The position numbers were made by a program, and so were the translations under genes. 64,000 nt of DNA from the NCBI GenBank assembly GCA_900543885.1, contig UQTA01000002.1, positions 52,704 through 116,703 on the forward strand, read 5' to 3'. The stretch's first letter is position 1; every line of letters begins with the position of its first letter. Origin of the DNA: an uncultured Clostridium sp. Its GTDB lineage: Bacteria; Bacillota; Clostridia; Lachnospirales; Lachnospiraceae. The notes below the pieces were generated by a model. It saw nothing but the letters and a program-made list of their open reading frames with translations, searched no databases and was not told the DNA's origin. Of the stretch, positions 1-7,228 are shown in pieces.

Positions 1-24
1 TTTATATTTTTTGGAGGTATCGTA

Positions 25-222
25 ATGAAAGGTACAGTTAAGTGGTTCAACAACCAGAAGGGTTACGGATTCATTTCTGACGAGCAGGGAAACGATGTAT
101 TCGTACACTACTCAGGTCTGAACATGGAAGGCTTCAAGTCCTTAGACGAGGGCGCAGAAGTTGAGTTCGACGTAGTAAATGGTGCTAAGGGACCTCAGGC
201 TACTAACGTAACCAAATTATAA
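25..222 (+). CDS. cspA: Cold-shock protein, CspA family
   Basis: This 65-residue protein is a single cold-shock domain of normal family length. It binds single-stranded RNA and DNA and acts as an RNA chaperone in the cytoplasm. The RNP1-like KGYGFI motif (residues 13-18) and the RNP2-like VFVHY motif (residues 26-30) are both present. A strong Shine-Dalgarno (TTGGAGG) lies just upstream of the ATG. Any promoter or long cold-shock leader lies outside the window. The gene is monocistronic and ends before a hairpin shared with the convergent hslO gene. Confidence 0.97.
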   Translation: MKGTVKWFNNQKGYGFISDEQGNDVFVHYSGLNMEGFKSLDEGAEVEFDVVNGAKGPQATNVTKL

Positions 223-311
223 TCAATGAACAGCAGTGTACCTTTTTCAAACATATATCAATTTGATAGATAGTTGAAGTAAGTTATACGTGAATTTCAA
301 ATGATTACAAA

Positions 312-339
312 GGAGCCAGTCTTATGACTGGCTCCTTTT
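312..339. terminator. Bidirectional terminator between cspA and hslO
   Basis: A perfect 10-bp stem (GGAGCCAGTC/GACTGGCTCC) with a TTAT loop is followed by TTTT and preceded by AAA. It can therefore terminate both converging genes. Confidence 0.85.
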
Positions 340-352
340 GTGCGCTTTTGTC

Positions 353-1234
353 CTATCCTCTTGCTTTCTCCAGGATCTCTTTCAGTTCATCTACATCAAA
401 AGTATAATTCTTGTTGCAGAAATGGCAGTTTACTTCAATCGGCTTGCCATCATCGATCATCTCCTGGATATCCTTCTTTCCAACACTGATCAATGCTCTT
501 TCGATCCGGCTCTTGTTGCAGTTGCAGGTAAACTTAGCTGGAAGCTTTTCATTGATCTCCAGTCCTAAATCGCCTAAAACATACTGCAAAATAGTCTCAG
601 GAGTATTTCCTACATCCAATAACGTAGTAATGGAGTGGATCTCCTTAATCTTTTCTTCCAGTGCAGAGATCACTGCTTCAGAAGCTCCCGGCATCAGCTG
701 AATGATAAATCCACCGGCCTGTCGTACTGTATTATCCTTATTCATCAGTACCCCCAGGGCAACAGAAGAAGGCGTCTGCTCAGAAGTAGCATAGTAATAG
801 GTAAGATCCTCTGCGATCTCGCCAGAAACCAGAATCGTCTGTCCTACATAAGGTTCCTTTAAACCAATATCTTTGATCACGCTTAAAACACCTACACCTA
901 ACGCACCACCAACGTCCAGTTTGCCTTTGTCATTAGGCGGAAGCATTACTCCCGGATTAAAGGCATAGCCCTTTACATCTCCATGGGAATCAGCTGTAAC
1001 TACCAGTCCACCGATAGGTCCATCGCCCTGTATTTTTAAAGTAAGCAGGTCATCTGCTCCCTTCATGTCGTATCCCATCATCACAGCTGCTGTCATTAAT
1101 CTGCCCAACGCTGCTGTTGCCACAGGGCTTGTATTATGAGCCTGTCTTGCAGTCTCAGTCAGATCCCTGGTAGTTGCTGCAAAAGCACGGATCTCTCCGT
1201 TAGCTGCAGTGGCTCTGATCACATAATCTGCCAT
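353..1234 (-). CDS. hslO: Redox-regulated chaperone Hsp33
   Basis: Hsp33 (293 aa) is a cytoplasmic holdase activated by oxidative unfolding. The family N-terminal core is intact. The C-terminal zinc/redox switch is complete, with cysteines C237 and C239 (CNC) and C270 and C273 (CHFC), matching the usual CXC-X27-32-CXXC layout. The ATG follows a GGAAGGAG Shine-Dalgarno. It lies 45 bp downstream of a methyltransferase gene on the same strand and probably shares its transcript. It ends at the terminator shared with cspA. Confidence 0.96.
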   Translation of the reverse strand: MADYVIRATAANGEIRAFAATTRDLTETARQAHNTSPVATAALGRLMTAAVMMGYDMKGADDLLTLKIQGDGPIGGLVVTADSHGDVKGYAFNPGVMLPPNDKGKLDVGGALGVGVLSVIKDIGLKEPYVGQTILVSGEIAEDLTYYYATSEQTPSSVALGVLMNKDNTVRQAGGFIIQLMPGASEAVISALEEKIKEIHSITTLLDVGNTPETILQYVLGDLGLEINEKLPAKFTCNCNKSRIERALISVGKKDIQEMIDDGKPIEVNCHFCNKNYTFDVDELKEILEKARG

Positions 1235-1279
1235 ATATTTTCTCTCCTTCCTTGTCGTATCTGCATTTTGGGAATCTTC

Positions 1280-2029
1280 CTATTTTCCATGTTCGCGAAA
1301 AACAAGATACACTCTTTCACTGTCATCCTTCACCGGTTCTTTCGTAAACGCATCATAAGCAGCCACAAATTCCATCCCTGCTTCTTTTGCTGCCTCTTTT
1401 ACCTCATCCAGAGAATAACATCTCTGATAATGGGTTTCTTCAAATTTGCGGAACAGTTCCCCTTCTTTAATAAATAAAGTCAGGTCATATTCATTGATCC
1501 GTTCTTCTTCATCATAGAAATTCTCCCAGATAAAGCTGCTCTCTTCCCGGTTTTCTGCAAAAGTACCATCTGCCAACAGTTCTGTGTACTTGTATTCCGT
1601 ATTCATGTCAAAAATAAAAATGCCGGATGGATCCAGATAGTTATTTACCAATTTAAATACCTGTACCAGATCCTCTTTTTCCAGGATATAGTTCATGGAA
1701 TCGCAGATACTCACCGCTGCCTTTACTGTACCATAAAGCTCAAACTCCCGCATATCCTGCAAAAGGTACAAAATATCCAGTCCGGACCGGCCCCGCTTAT
1801 CCATGGCGATCTCCAGCATGTCCTCAGAATTGTCCACACCGATCATATCATAGCCTGATTTTGCCAGAAGTTCTGTAATACTTCCTGTACCACAGCCAAG
1901 ATCCAGCACCAGTCCATCTTTTACGCCATATTCATTTAACAGGCCCTTCAGATAATCTGCCCATTCTTCATAAGGAATATTATCCTGGAACAGATCATAA
2001 ACCTGGGCAAAGCTTGTATATGCGTCCAT
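1280..2029 (-). CDS. Class I SAM-dependent methyltransferase
   Basis: This 249-aa protein has the Rossmann-like methyltransferase fold. SAM-binding motif I is VLDLGCGTGSIT (residues 41-52), followed by an acidic residue in GVDNSEDML and a motif similar to post I. It resembles small-molecule or unassigned class I methyltransferases of Clostridia, and the substrate cannot be read from sequence. It lies immediately upstream of hslO on the same strand, so the two probably form an operon. A terminator-like hairpin (2117-2140) separates it from the upstream SEC-C gene. Confidence 0.85.
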   Translation of the reverse strand: MDAYTSFAQVYDLFQDNIPYEEWADYLKGLLNEYGVKDGLVLDLGCGTGSITELLAKSGYDMIGVDNSEDMLEIAMDKRGRSGLDILYLLQDMREFELYGTVKAAVSICDSMNYILEKEDLVQVFKLVNNYLDPSGIFIFDMNTEYKYTELLADGTFAENREESSFIWENFYDEEERINEYDLTLFIKEGELFRKFEETHYQRCYSLDEVKEAAKEAGMEFVAAYDAFTKEPVKDDSERVYLVFREHGK

Positions 2030-2116
2030 TTTCTTCCCCTTTAATCAGCGAACAATGTCACTGGCACCTTTCAAAAAAATAGTTACAGTCCAGACTTGCA
2101 TCTGTAACATAAAATA

Positions 2117-2140
2117 CCTGCCCGGAAGATTCCGGACAGG
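2117..2140 (-). terminator. Terminator after the SEC-C gene
   Basis: On the minus strand CCTGTCCGGAA pairs with TTCCGGGCAGG (one G-U) and is followed by TATTTTAT. It lies 18-41 bases past the SEC-C stop codon. Confidence 0.7.
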
Positions 2141-2157
2141 CGCACATTTCAGATTGC

Positions 2158-2667
2158 TTAAGCGTTCTTACCGCAGCACTTTTTGTACTTCTTTCCGCTT
2201 CCGCATGGACACGGATCATTTGGGAAGATCTTCTTTCCCTTGCGAACAGTACCGGAAGCTTTCTGGCTCTTGTACAGTTCCTTACGCTTCTCTGGAGTCA
2301 GGATCGCATCCCACTGTGGAAGTTCATACAGCCAGGTAGCCTTTGCTTCTACCATGTTGTAATACAGCTTTTCAGGATCGATCTCGATCTTAACTTCGGT
2401 ATCCTCTTCCATAGTATCGATTGGGTTCTCATATCCCTTTAAGCTTTCGTTGATACCATCTAAGAATCCGGTCATGATCAGGATCTCTGTGTTGTACTTC
2501 TCAGCCAGTTCCTTAACAGTACCTGTAATCACCTGCTCAGGCTGGGAAAGGATCTGCTCATAGATTCCTTTTTCAATCTGGAAATATCCGGACCACAGCT
2601 CTTCTCTTTTTTTATCATCCAGGCCGTCACCATATGCCAGATTTCTCCATGTTTCTAATAATGCCAT
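2158..2667 (-). CDS. SEC-C motif protein of unknown function
   Basis: This 169-aa protein has an acidic, mostly helical N-terminal region that I do not recognise. It ends in a classic SEC-C metal-binding tail (NDPCPCGSGKKYKKCC, residues 150-165) with ligands C153, C155, C164 and C165. In SecA this motif binds zinc and contacts SecB or the ribosome. In small stand-alone proteins its role is unknown. The Shine-Dalgarno is AAGGATGG. A strong promoter and a long leader lie upstream, so it is transcribed alone up to the hairpin at 2117-2140. Confidence 0.8.
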   Translation of the reverse strand: MALLETWRNLAYGDGLDDKKREELWSGYFQIEKGIYEQILSQPEQVITGTVKELAEKYNTEILIMTGFLDGINESLKGYENPIDTMEEDTEVKIEIDPEKLYYNMVEAKATWLYELPQWDAILTPEKRKELYKSQKASGTVRKGKKIFPNDPCPCGSGKKYKKCCGKNA

Positions 2668-2736
2668 AGTAAAACCATCCTTATTTATATATTTAACGGA
2701 GATTCAAAAAGACACACCTCCGCTATCGTAATATGT

Positions 2737-2765
2737 AGTATATAACAAAACTGTAGATTTTTCAA
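2737..2765 (-). promoter_or_regulatory. Sigma-A promoter of the SEC-C gene
   Basis: On the minus strand TTGAAA (2760-2765), a 17-bp spacer and TATACT (2737-2742). The leader that follows contains a CGGAG...CTCCG stem-loop (about 2698-2722). Confidence 0.75.
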
Positions 2766-2842
2766 ATATTTTCGCTAAAGCCCTGCTATTTCTTCGTTTT
2801 TCGTAAGAAATATTACGAATCATTACGTTTCTATGACTTCCA

Positions 2843-2871
2843 TTGCATTTTAAGCCCGGCCATGGTATAGT
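2843..2871 (+). promoter_or_regulatory. Promoter of candidate small RNA 1
   Basis: TTGCAT (2843-2848), a 17-bp spacer and TATAGT (2866-2871), in a region without a protein gene. The start is predicted near 2878. Confidence 0.65.
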
Positions 2872-2877
2872 CTAAAT

Positions 2878-2943
2878 CAGTCAGAGATGACGCGGGCCCG
2901 GCAGTACCTGCTACGCAGAGTACTTCGGGCCATCCCCCTTTTT
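2878..2943 (+). ncRNA. Candidate small RNA 1 (long stepped hairpin)
   Basis: The transcript predicted from the promoter at 2843-2871 would be about 66 nt. It is dominated by a stepped hairpin: GGCCCG (2895-2900) with CGGGCC (2926-2931), AGTAC (2903-2907) with GTACT (2920-2924), and CTGC (2908-2911) with GCAG (2915-2918), closing a 3-nt loop. A T-run (2939-2943) follows, although it sits a few bases beyond the stem. No open reading frame with a ribosome-binding site is present. I cannot assign it to a known RNA family. Confidence 0.5.
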
Positions 2944-3030
2944 CAGGTTATTTTTCGATTATCTTCCTTATTTTACATTCTCATTCTTTTGTGCCCTGCA
3001 GTTCCAATCCGTTCTTTTCCCTTTTCGCCC

Positions 3031-3059
3031 TTGTATATTTTTATTTGAAGTCTTATAAT
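3031..3059 (+). promoter_or_regulatory. Promoter of candidate small RNA 2
   Basis: TTGTAT (3031-3036), exactly 17 bp, then consensus TATAAT (3054-3059). It is placed just before a structured segment that ends in a terminator. Confidence 0.75.
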
Positions 3060-3065
3060 AATGAA

Positions 3066-3203
3066 GTCGCCAGTTCTGGGAGGAGTGCGGTTTCGCCCGT
3101 ATCGGAGGTGTCCGGTCTCACACTGATTATCCCGGGAACACGCTCCGGCTGGAGATAAAGAACTGCTGTAAGATGATATTTTCACTTTACGGCAGTCTTT
3201 TTT
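3066..3203 (+). ncRNA. Candidate structured RNA 2 with its own terminator
   Basis: This is a predicted transcript of about 138 nt between a near-consensus promoter and an intrinsic terminator. A closing stem pairs CAGTTCT (3071-3077) with AGAACTG (3159-3165). An inner stem pairs GGAGTG (3082-3087) with CGCTCC (3141-3146), and an apical hairpin pairs GTGT with ACAC (3108-3123). The overall shape is one long interrupted hairpin, recalling 6S RNA. It is shorter than usual and I see no diagnostic 6S sequence, so the family is left open. The last three bases of the closing stem overlap the terminator's 5' arm. Confidence 0.6.
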
Positions 3204-3204
3204 T
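3163..3204 (+). terminator. Terminator of candidate RNA 2
   Basis: CTGCTGTAAG (3163-3172) pairs with CTTTACGGCAG (3185-3194 and flank) around a 12-nt loop, followed by TCTTTTTTT. Confidence 0.8.
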
Positions 3205-3260
3205 ATGTCTGTACTCATATCTTTCTGTATTTTTTTTAGTACATTTATATGAAAAACTTG

Positions 3261-3310
3261 TTTCTCAGGTGAGAAAATTTTGCTTGTAAAATGTCATATT
3301 ATGTGAGAAA
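3261..3310 (+). promoter_or_regulatory. Possible operator upstream of the NifU-like/GGGtGRT pair
   Basis: A perfect 7-bp inverted repeat TTTCTCA-GG-TGAGAAA (3261-3276) is followed by an extra half-site TGAGAAA at 3304-3310. Its position 120-170 bp before the gene pair fits a repressor site. No regulator in the window can be linked to it. Confidence 0.35.
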
Positions 3311-3427
3311 ATGAACATAGGTGTGCCGTGATAAATTTAACAAAGGCAGCCAGTTTAAACAAACGGACCTGTCTGCTTATACAGACACAACCAATCATAC
3401 AAGTATCTTTGAAAGGAGTTTTAACAC

Positions 3428-4120
3428 ATGATTTATTCACAGGAAGTAGAAGAAATGTGCAAAGTTGCACAGGGCGTTCATCATGGCGCTGCTCCAATCC
3501 CAGAAGAAGCAAAATGGGTAAAATCAAAGGAGATCAAAGACATCTCCGGTCTGACACACGGTGTAGGCTGGTGTGCTCCACAGCAGGGTGCATGTAAGCT
3601 GACCCTGAACGTAAAAGAAGGTATCATCCAGGAGGCTCTGGTAGAGACCATCGGATGTTCAGGTATGACCCACTCCGCAGCTATGGCAGCTGAGATCCTT
3701 CCAGGTTTAACCGTTCTGGAAGCATTAAACACTGACCTTGTATGTGATGCGATCAATACCGCTATGAGAGAGCTGTTCTTACAGATCGTTTACGGAAGAA
3801 CCCAGAGTGCATTCTCTGAAGACGGACTTCCTGTAGGTGCTGGTCTGGAAGACCTTGGAAAGGGACTGCGTTCTCAGGTTGGTACTATGTACGGAACTCT
3901 TAAGAAAGGTCCACGTTATCTGGAAATGGCAGAAGGCTATGTAACCGGTATCGCATTAGACGCTGATGATCAGATCATCGGATACCAGTTCGTAAACCTT
4001 GGCAAGATGACCGATTTCATCAAGAAGGGTGATGATCCTACTACTGCATGGGAAAAGGCAAAAGGACAGTACGGCCGCGTTGCTGACGCTGTTAAGATCG
4101 TTGACCCACGTAAAGAATGA
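3428..4120 (+). CDS. NifU/IscU-like Fe-S scaffold family protein
   Basis: This 230-aa protein has a NifU/IscU-like half. The segment GCSGMTHSAAMAAE (residues 76-89) parallels the IscU GC-S...T/E helix, and C49, C56, C77 and C106 are candidate ligands. It is longer than IscU, with a C-terminal extension of about 100 residues that I do not recognise. From family resemblance it may carry an Fe-S cluster or a metal. Its partner gene (GGGtGRT protein) starts 27 bp downstream, so the two are co-transcribed. The Shine-Dalgarno is AAAGGAG. The high-frequency codons and the strong Shine-Dalgarno suggest high expression. No isc or suf genes are adjacent. Confidence 0.75.
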   Translation: MIYSQEVEEMCKVAQGVHHGAAPIPEEAKWVKSKEIKDISGLTHGVGWCAPQQGACKLTLNVKEGIIQEALVETIGCSGMTHSAAMAAEILPGLTVLEALNTDLVCDAINTAMRELFLQIVYGRTQSAFSEDGLPVGAGLEDLGKGLRSQVGTMYGTLKKGPRYLEMAEGYVTGIALDADDQIIGYQFVNLGKMTDFIKKGDDPTTAWEKAKGQYGRVADAVKIVDPRKE

Positions 4121-4147
4121 TGAGGACCAATTAGGAGGATTAAGAAG

Positions 4148-5158
4148 ATGGCATTATTTGAATCATATGAGAGAAGAATTGATAAGATCAATTCTGTATT
4201 AAACAGCTATGGCATTGCTTCTATCGAAGAAGCTGAGAAGATCACAAAAGATGCAGGCCTGGACGTTTATGCTCAGGTTAAGAAGATCCAGCCTATCTGC
4301 TTCGAGAACGCTTGCTGGGCTTACACTGTAGGCGCTGCTATCGCTATCAAGAAGGGCTGCAAGAGAGCTGCTGACGCTGCTGCAGCAATCGGCGAAGGTC
4401 TTCAGGCATTCTGTATCCCTGGTTCTGTTGCTGACCAGCGTAAAGTTGGTTTAGGACATGGTAATCTGGGAAAGATGCTTCTGGAAGAAGATACTGACTG
4501 CTTCTGCTTCTTAGCAGGACATGAGTCTTTCGCAGCTGCTGAAGGTGCGATCGGTATCGCTGAGAAGGCTAACAAGGTTCGTCAGAAACCTCTGCGCGTT
4601 ATCTTAAACGGTTTAGGAAAAGACGCTGCACAGATCATCTCCCGTATCAACGGATTTACATATGTTGAGACTGAGATGGATTACTACACAGGCGAAGTAA
4701 AAGAGCTGTGGAGAAAATCCTACTCTGACGGTTTAAGAGCAAAAGTTAACTGCTACGGCGCTAACGACGTAACAGAAGGCGTTGCTATCATGTGGAAGGA
4801 AGGCGTTGACGTTTCCATCACCGGTAACTCCACCAACCCAACCAGATTCCAGCATCCAGTAGCTGGTACTTACAAGAAAGAATGCATCGAAAAAGGCAAG
4901 AAGTACTTCTCCGTAGCTTCCGGCGGCGGTACAGGACGTACTCTGCACCCAGACAACATGGCAGCTGGTCCTGCTTCTTATGGTATGACCGATACCATGG
5001 GACGTATGCACTCTGATGCACAGTTCGCTGGTTCCTCTTCCGTACCTGCTCATGTAGAAATGATGGGTCTGATCGGTATGGGCAACAACCCAATGGTAGG
5101 TGCTACCGTTGCAGTTGCTGTTTCCATCGAGGAAGCTGCAAAGGCTGGTAAGTTCTAA
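4148..5158 (+). CDS. GGGtGRT family protein (uncharacterised)
   Basis: This 336-aa protein belongs to the family named for its GGGTGRT motif, here at residues 259-265. The long, nearly invariant C-terminal half is rich in Gly, Met and Ser (GMTDTMGRMHSDAQF, VEMMGLIGMGNNPMVG). It contains several cysteines (residues near 57, 61, 79, 97, 117 and 119). The biochemical function is not known to me. The tight coupling to the NifU-like gene (27-bp gap, Shine-Dalgarno TTAGGAGG) suggests a joint role, perhaps delivery or use of an Fe-S cluster. A strong terminator ends the two-gene operon. Confidence 0.85.
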   Translation: MALFESYERRIDKINSVLNSYGIASIEEAEKITKDAGLDVYAQVKKIQPICFENACWAYTVGAAIAIKKGCKRAADAAAAIGEGLQAFCIPGSVADQRKVGLGHGNLGKMLLEEDTDCFCFLAGHESFAAAEGAIGIAEKANKVRQKPLRVILNGLGKDAAQIISRINGFTYVETEMDYYTGEVKELWRKSYSDGLRAKVNCYGANDVTEGVAIMWKEGVDVSITGNSTNPTRFQHPVAGTYKKECIEKGKKYFSVASGGGTGRTLHPDNMAAGPASYGMTDTMGRMHSDAQFAGSSSVPAHVEMMGLIGMGNNPMVGATVAVAVSIEEAAKAGKF

Positions 5159-5190
5159 AATTAGTACAGCAGATTAGTACAACAAAATTA

Positions 5191-5223
5191 GAGAAGCTGA
5201 TATACGTCGGCTTCTCTTTTTTT
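5191..5223 (+). terminator. Terminator of the GGGtGRT operon
   Basis: GAGAAGCTGA (5191-5200) pairs with TCGGCTTCTC (5207-5216) with one wobble pair, then seven T residues. Confidence 0.9.
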
Positions 5224-5229
5224 ATTATA

Positions 5230-5253
5230 TGTACTCTCGGAATCTTTCCTGCA
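5230..5253 (+). repeat. Fragment of the CTCTCGGA fold-back repeat family
   Basis: GTACTCTCGGAATCTTTCCTG matches one end of the fold-back elements at 16765-16832 and 60604-60762. No matching second arm is present, so this is a solo end. Confidence 0.55.
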
Positions 5254-5303
5254 GCATTCTTACCTTATTACAGTGTTGAAGTTGTCATATATTTCATTTT
5301 ATT

Positions 5304-5332
5304 TTGACATTCAAGATAATTTGTTTTATACT
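5304..5332 (+). promoter_or_regulatory. Promoter of the degV gene
   Basis: Consensus TTGACA (5304-5309), 17-bp spacer and TATACT (5327-5332), 67 bp before the start codon. Confidence 0.85.
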
Positions 5333-5399
5333 CTGTTTGTATACAATATGATCATTTCATATAAACACATTCAATCACTATATAAATCGGGAGTTACAA

Positions 5400-6278
5400 A
5401 TGAAAAAAATTGGAATCGTAACAGATAGTCACAGCAGCATTTCACAAAAACTGGCAAATGAACTGGGAATCCTGGTTCTTCCCATGCCTTTTTATATTGA
5501 TGATGAATGTTATTATGAAGATATCACTTTGTCCAGAGAAGAATTTTTTAAAAAATTAGACTCCGGCGCAAAGATCAGCACCTCACAGCCAAATCCCGCT
5601 GCCGTAATGGAGCTGTGGGACAAGGCCCTTACAGAATACGAAAACATTCTTTATATTCCTTTAAGCAGCGGCTTAAGCGGTTCCTGTTTTACAGCAGAAG
5701 CTATGGCTCAGGATGAACCTTACGCCGGCCGGGTATTTGTGGTTGACAACGGCCGGGTGTCCACACCCCTTCATCGCTCCATCTTAGATGCCCTGGAACT
5801 GATTGAAAAGGGTTATTCTGCTCCCCAGATCAAGGAGATCCTGGAAGCAGCCCGGGCAGATATGGTTATTTATGTAGGTGTGCAGACTCTGGAGCATTTA
5901 AAACAAGGCGGCCGGATTTCTCCTGCCGCCGCTGCACTGGCTAATATATTAAACATAAAACCTGTTTTAAAATTTGATGTAGGAACTCTGGATATTTTCA
6001 AAAAATGCCGGGGCTTCGCAAAAGTCCGTCATTCCATGATTGAAGCCATGAAACACGACCTGGACACCCGTTTTAAAGAACAGTTAGAAAAAGGGGAGGT
6101 TTATCTTCTGGCCGCATCCAGTTCCACACCAGAAGACACTGCCTCCTGGCTGGAGGAAATCCACGAAGCTTTCCCTGGTATGGATGTTCTCTGCGATGAC
6201 CTGTCTTTAGGTATCTCCTGCCACATTGGTTTTGGCGGACTTGGAATCGGCTGTTCCTGTAAGCCAAAATATGAATGA
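5400..6278 (+). CDS. DegV family fatty-acid-binding protein
   Basis: This 292-aa protein is full length for DegV proteins, which bind fatty acids and in Firmicutes act as FakB subunits that present fatty acids to the kinase FakA. Seen here: an N-terminal IGIVTDSHSSIS segment, the TSQP loop (residues 61-64), the SSGLSGS ligand loop (89-95) and a QGGRIS-type helix near residue 172. No fakA kinase gene is adjacent. It has its own consensus promoter. The ATG lies 8 bp after a GGGAG Shine-Dalgarno. The exact lipid preference is unknown. Confidence 0.93.
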   Translation: MKKIGIVTDSHSSISQKLANELGILVLPMPFYIDDECYYEDITLSREEFFKKLDSGAKISTSQPNPAAVMELWDKALTEYENILYIPLSSGLSGSCFTAEAMAQDEPYAGRVFVVDNGRVSTPLHRSILDALELIEKGYSAPQIKEILEAARADMVIYVGVQTLEHLKQGGRISPAAAALANILNIKPVLKFDVGTLDIFKKCRGFAKVRHSMIEAMKHDLDTRFKEQLEKGEVYLLAASSSTPEDTASWLEEIHEAFPGMDVLCDDLSLGISCHIGFGGLGIGCSCKPKYE

Positions 6279-6349
6279 TCCTTAACCCAAACAAAAAGCA
6301 TTCCATTCGTTTTCTCTCATTTTCCTAAAATACGATTGGTGAGACCAGA

Positions 6350-7120
6350 TTACGCAGCACAGCCACAATGCTCCAGCCTGCAATAGCACTTACTGGAATA
6401 AATATCCAGTTTCGCTTTAACCCCCGGTATCTGCGCTGTAATCTTATGGTCATCTCCTACCATTTGCGGAACACTAAAAATACTCATGTCAACATTTTCA
6501 GGATCAGAAGAAGCCAGAGAAGCCGCAATAGCTACGTTTACCTTTGTAGGCAAAATAGAAATGGCTTCTTTTGCGTTGCCATGAAATACCTGCTTTTCTT
6601 CTGTGGTTGTCAGAAGGCTTTCTTCAAACAGTGGAGTTCCCAAAAGAGCTTTCGGTCCCTTTTTCGTACGGAAAGAAGTCTGTGTTTGTCCCATAAGAGA
6701 AATAGTCCGCAGCACATCAAAGCCGCCGATAGCACCAGAGGCAATATGAATCTTTCTTCCCTTTATTCTTGCGCATTCGCTTATCTCTCTGTAAAATGTT
6801 TCATCTGCCAAAGCACCAATCGATAAGAGGACCAGGTCTGCACCTTCAGACAATATTTTCATACCATAATCTTGGACTGCCTTAACAGAAGCAGCCTCTG
6901 CCACATAATCCGGTCTGTCTTTCATCAATTTTTCCAGGGTACTGCATGCGCGGCAGCCGCCTTTTTCTGCCAGTGCCTCTGTTTTTTCTCTTGTCCGCCC
7001 TAATATACCTGTCAGTTCATATTCATCAAGCATTCCCTTATTGTAGGCCTCTACAACAATTCCCGCCAGAAAACCATTTCCAAGAATTGACAATTTTTTC
7101 TTTTCTGTAACCTTAGTCAT
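6350..7120 (-). pseudogene. Aspartate-dehydrogenase-like (NadX/DUF108) gene, frameshifted at the C-terminus
   Basis: The product (256 aa) has a Rossmann NAD(P) site (GNGFLAG, residues 14-20) and the central SGAIGG and DPENVDMSIF blocks of L-aspartate dehydrogenase family proteins, which oxidise aspartate to iminoaspartate. The last 11 residues (CYCRLEHCGCAA) are not family-like. Skipping one base near 6391-6398 restores the expected ending (AIAGWSIVAVLRNLVSPIVF), which runs to a TAG at 6325-6327. One base has therefore been inserted late in the gene, or the read has an error. Activity is uncertain because the lost helix packs on the core. The neighbour upstream is a LysR regulator on the same strand, and no nad genes are nearby. 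Confidence 0.75.
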
Positions 7121-7180
7121 TATATTCTTTCTCTTTTAGCAAAAAATAATTTTTATTTTGTTCTTATTTAATAAAACTTT

Positions 7181-7212
7181 TTTGATCAAACGATCAAAGG
7201 ACTGTCCTTTGA
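7181..7212 (-). terminator. Overlapping hairpins after the LysR gene
   Basis: TCAAAGGA (7194-7201) pairs with TCCTTTGA (7205-7212), a probable terminator for the LysR gene. A second hairpin, TTTGATC (7181-7187) with GATCAAA (7192-7198), shares 7194-7198, so the two exclude each other. They lie between the LysR and AspDH-like genes and could control read-through. Confidence 0.5.
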
Positions 7213-7228
7213 CTACCCATGCCCTTAT

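Noticed and set aside
3066..3203. Assignment of candidate RNA 2 as SRP RNA, tmRNA or RNase P RNA
   Set aside because: The GGAA tetraloop/AGCAG loop of SRP RNA, the tRNA-like ends of tmRNA and the P4 core of RNase P were not found. 6S RNA remains only a shape resemblance.
2973..3218. 81-codon open frame on the minus strand in the small-RNA region
   Set aside because: No Shine-Dalgarno, unusual composition, and it runs antisense through the terminator and structured RNA.
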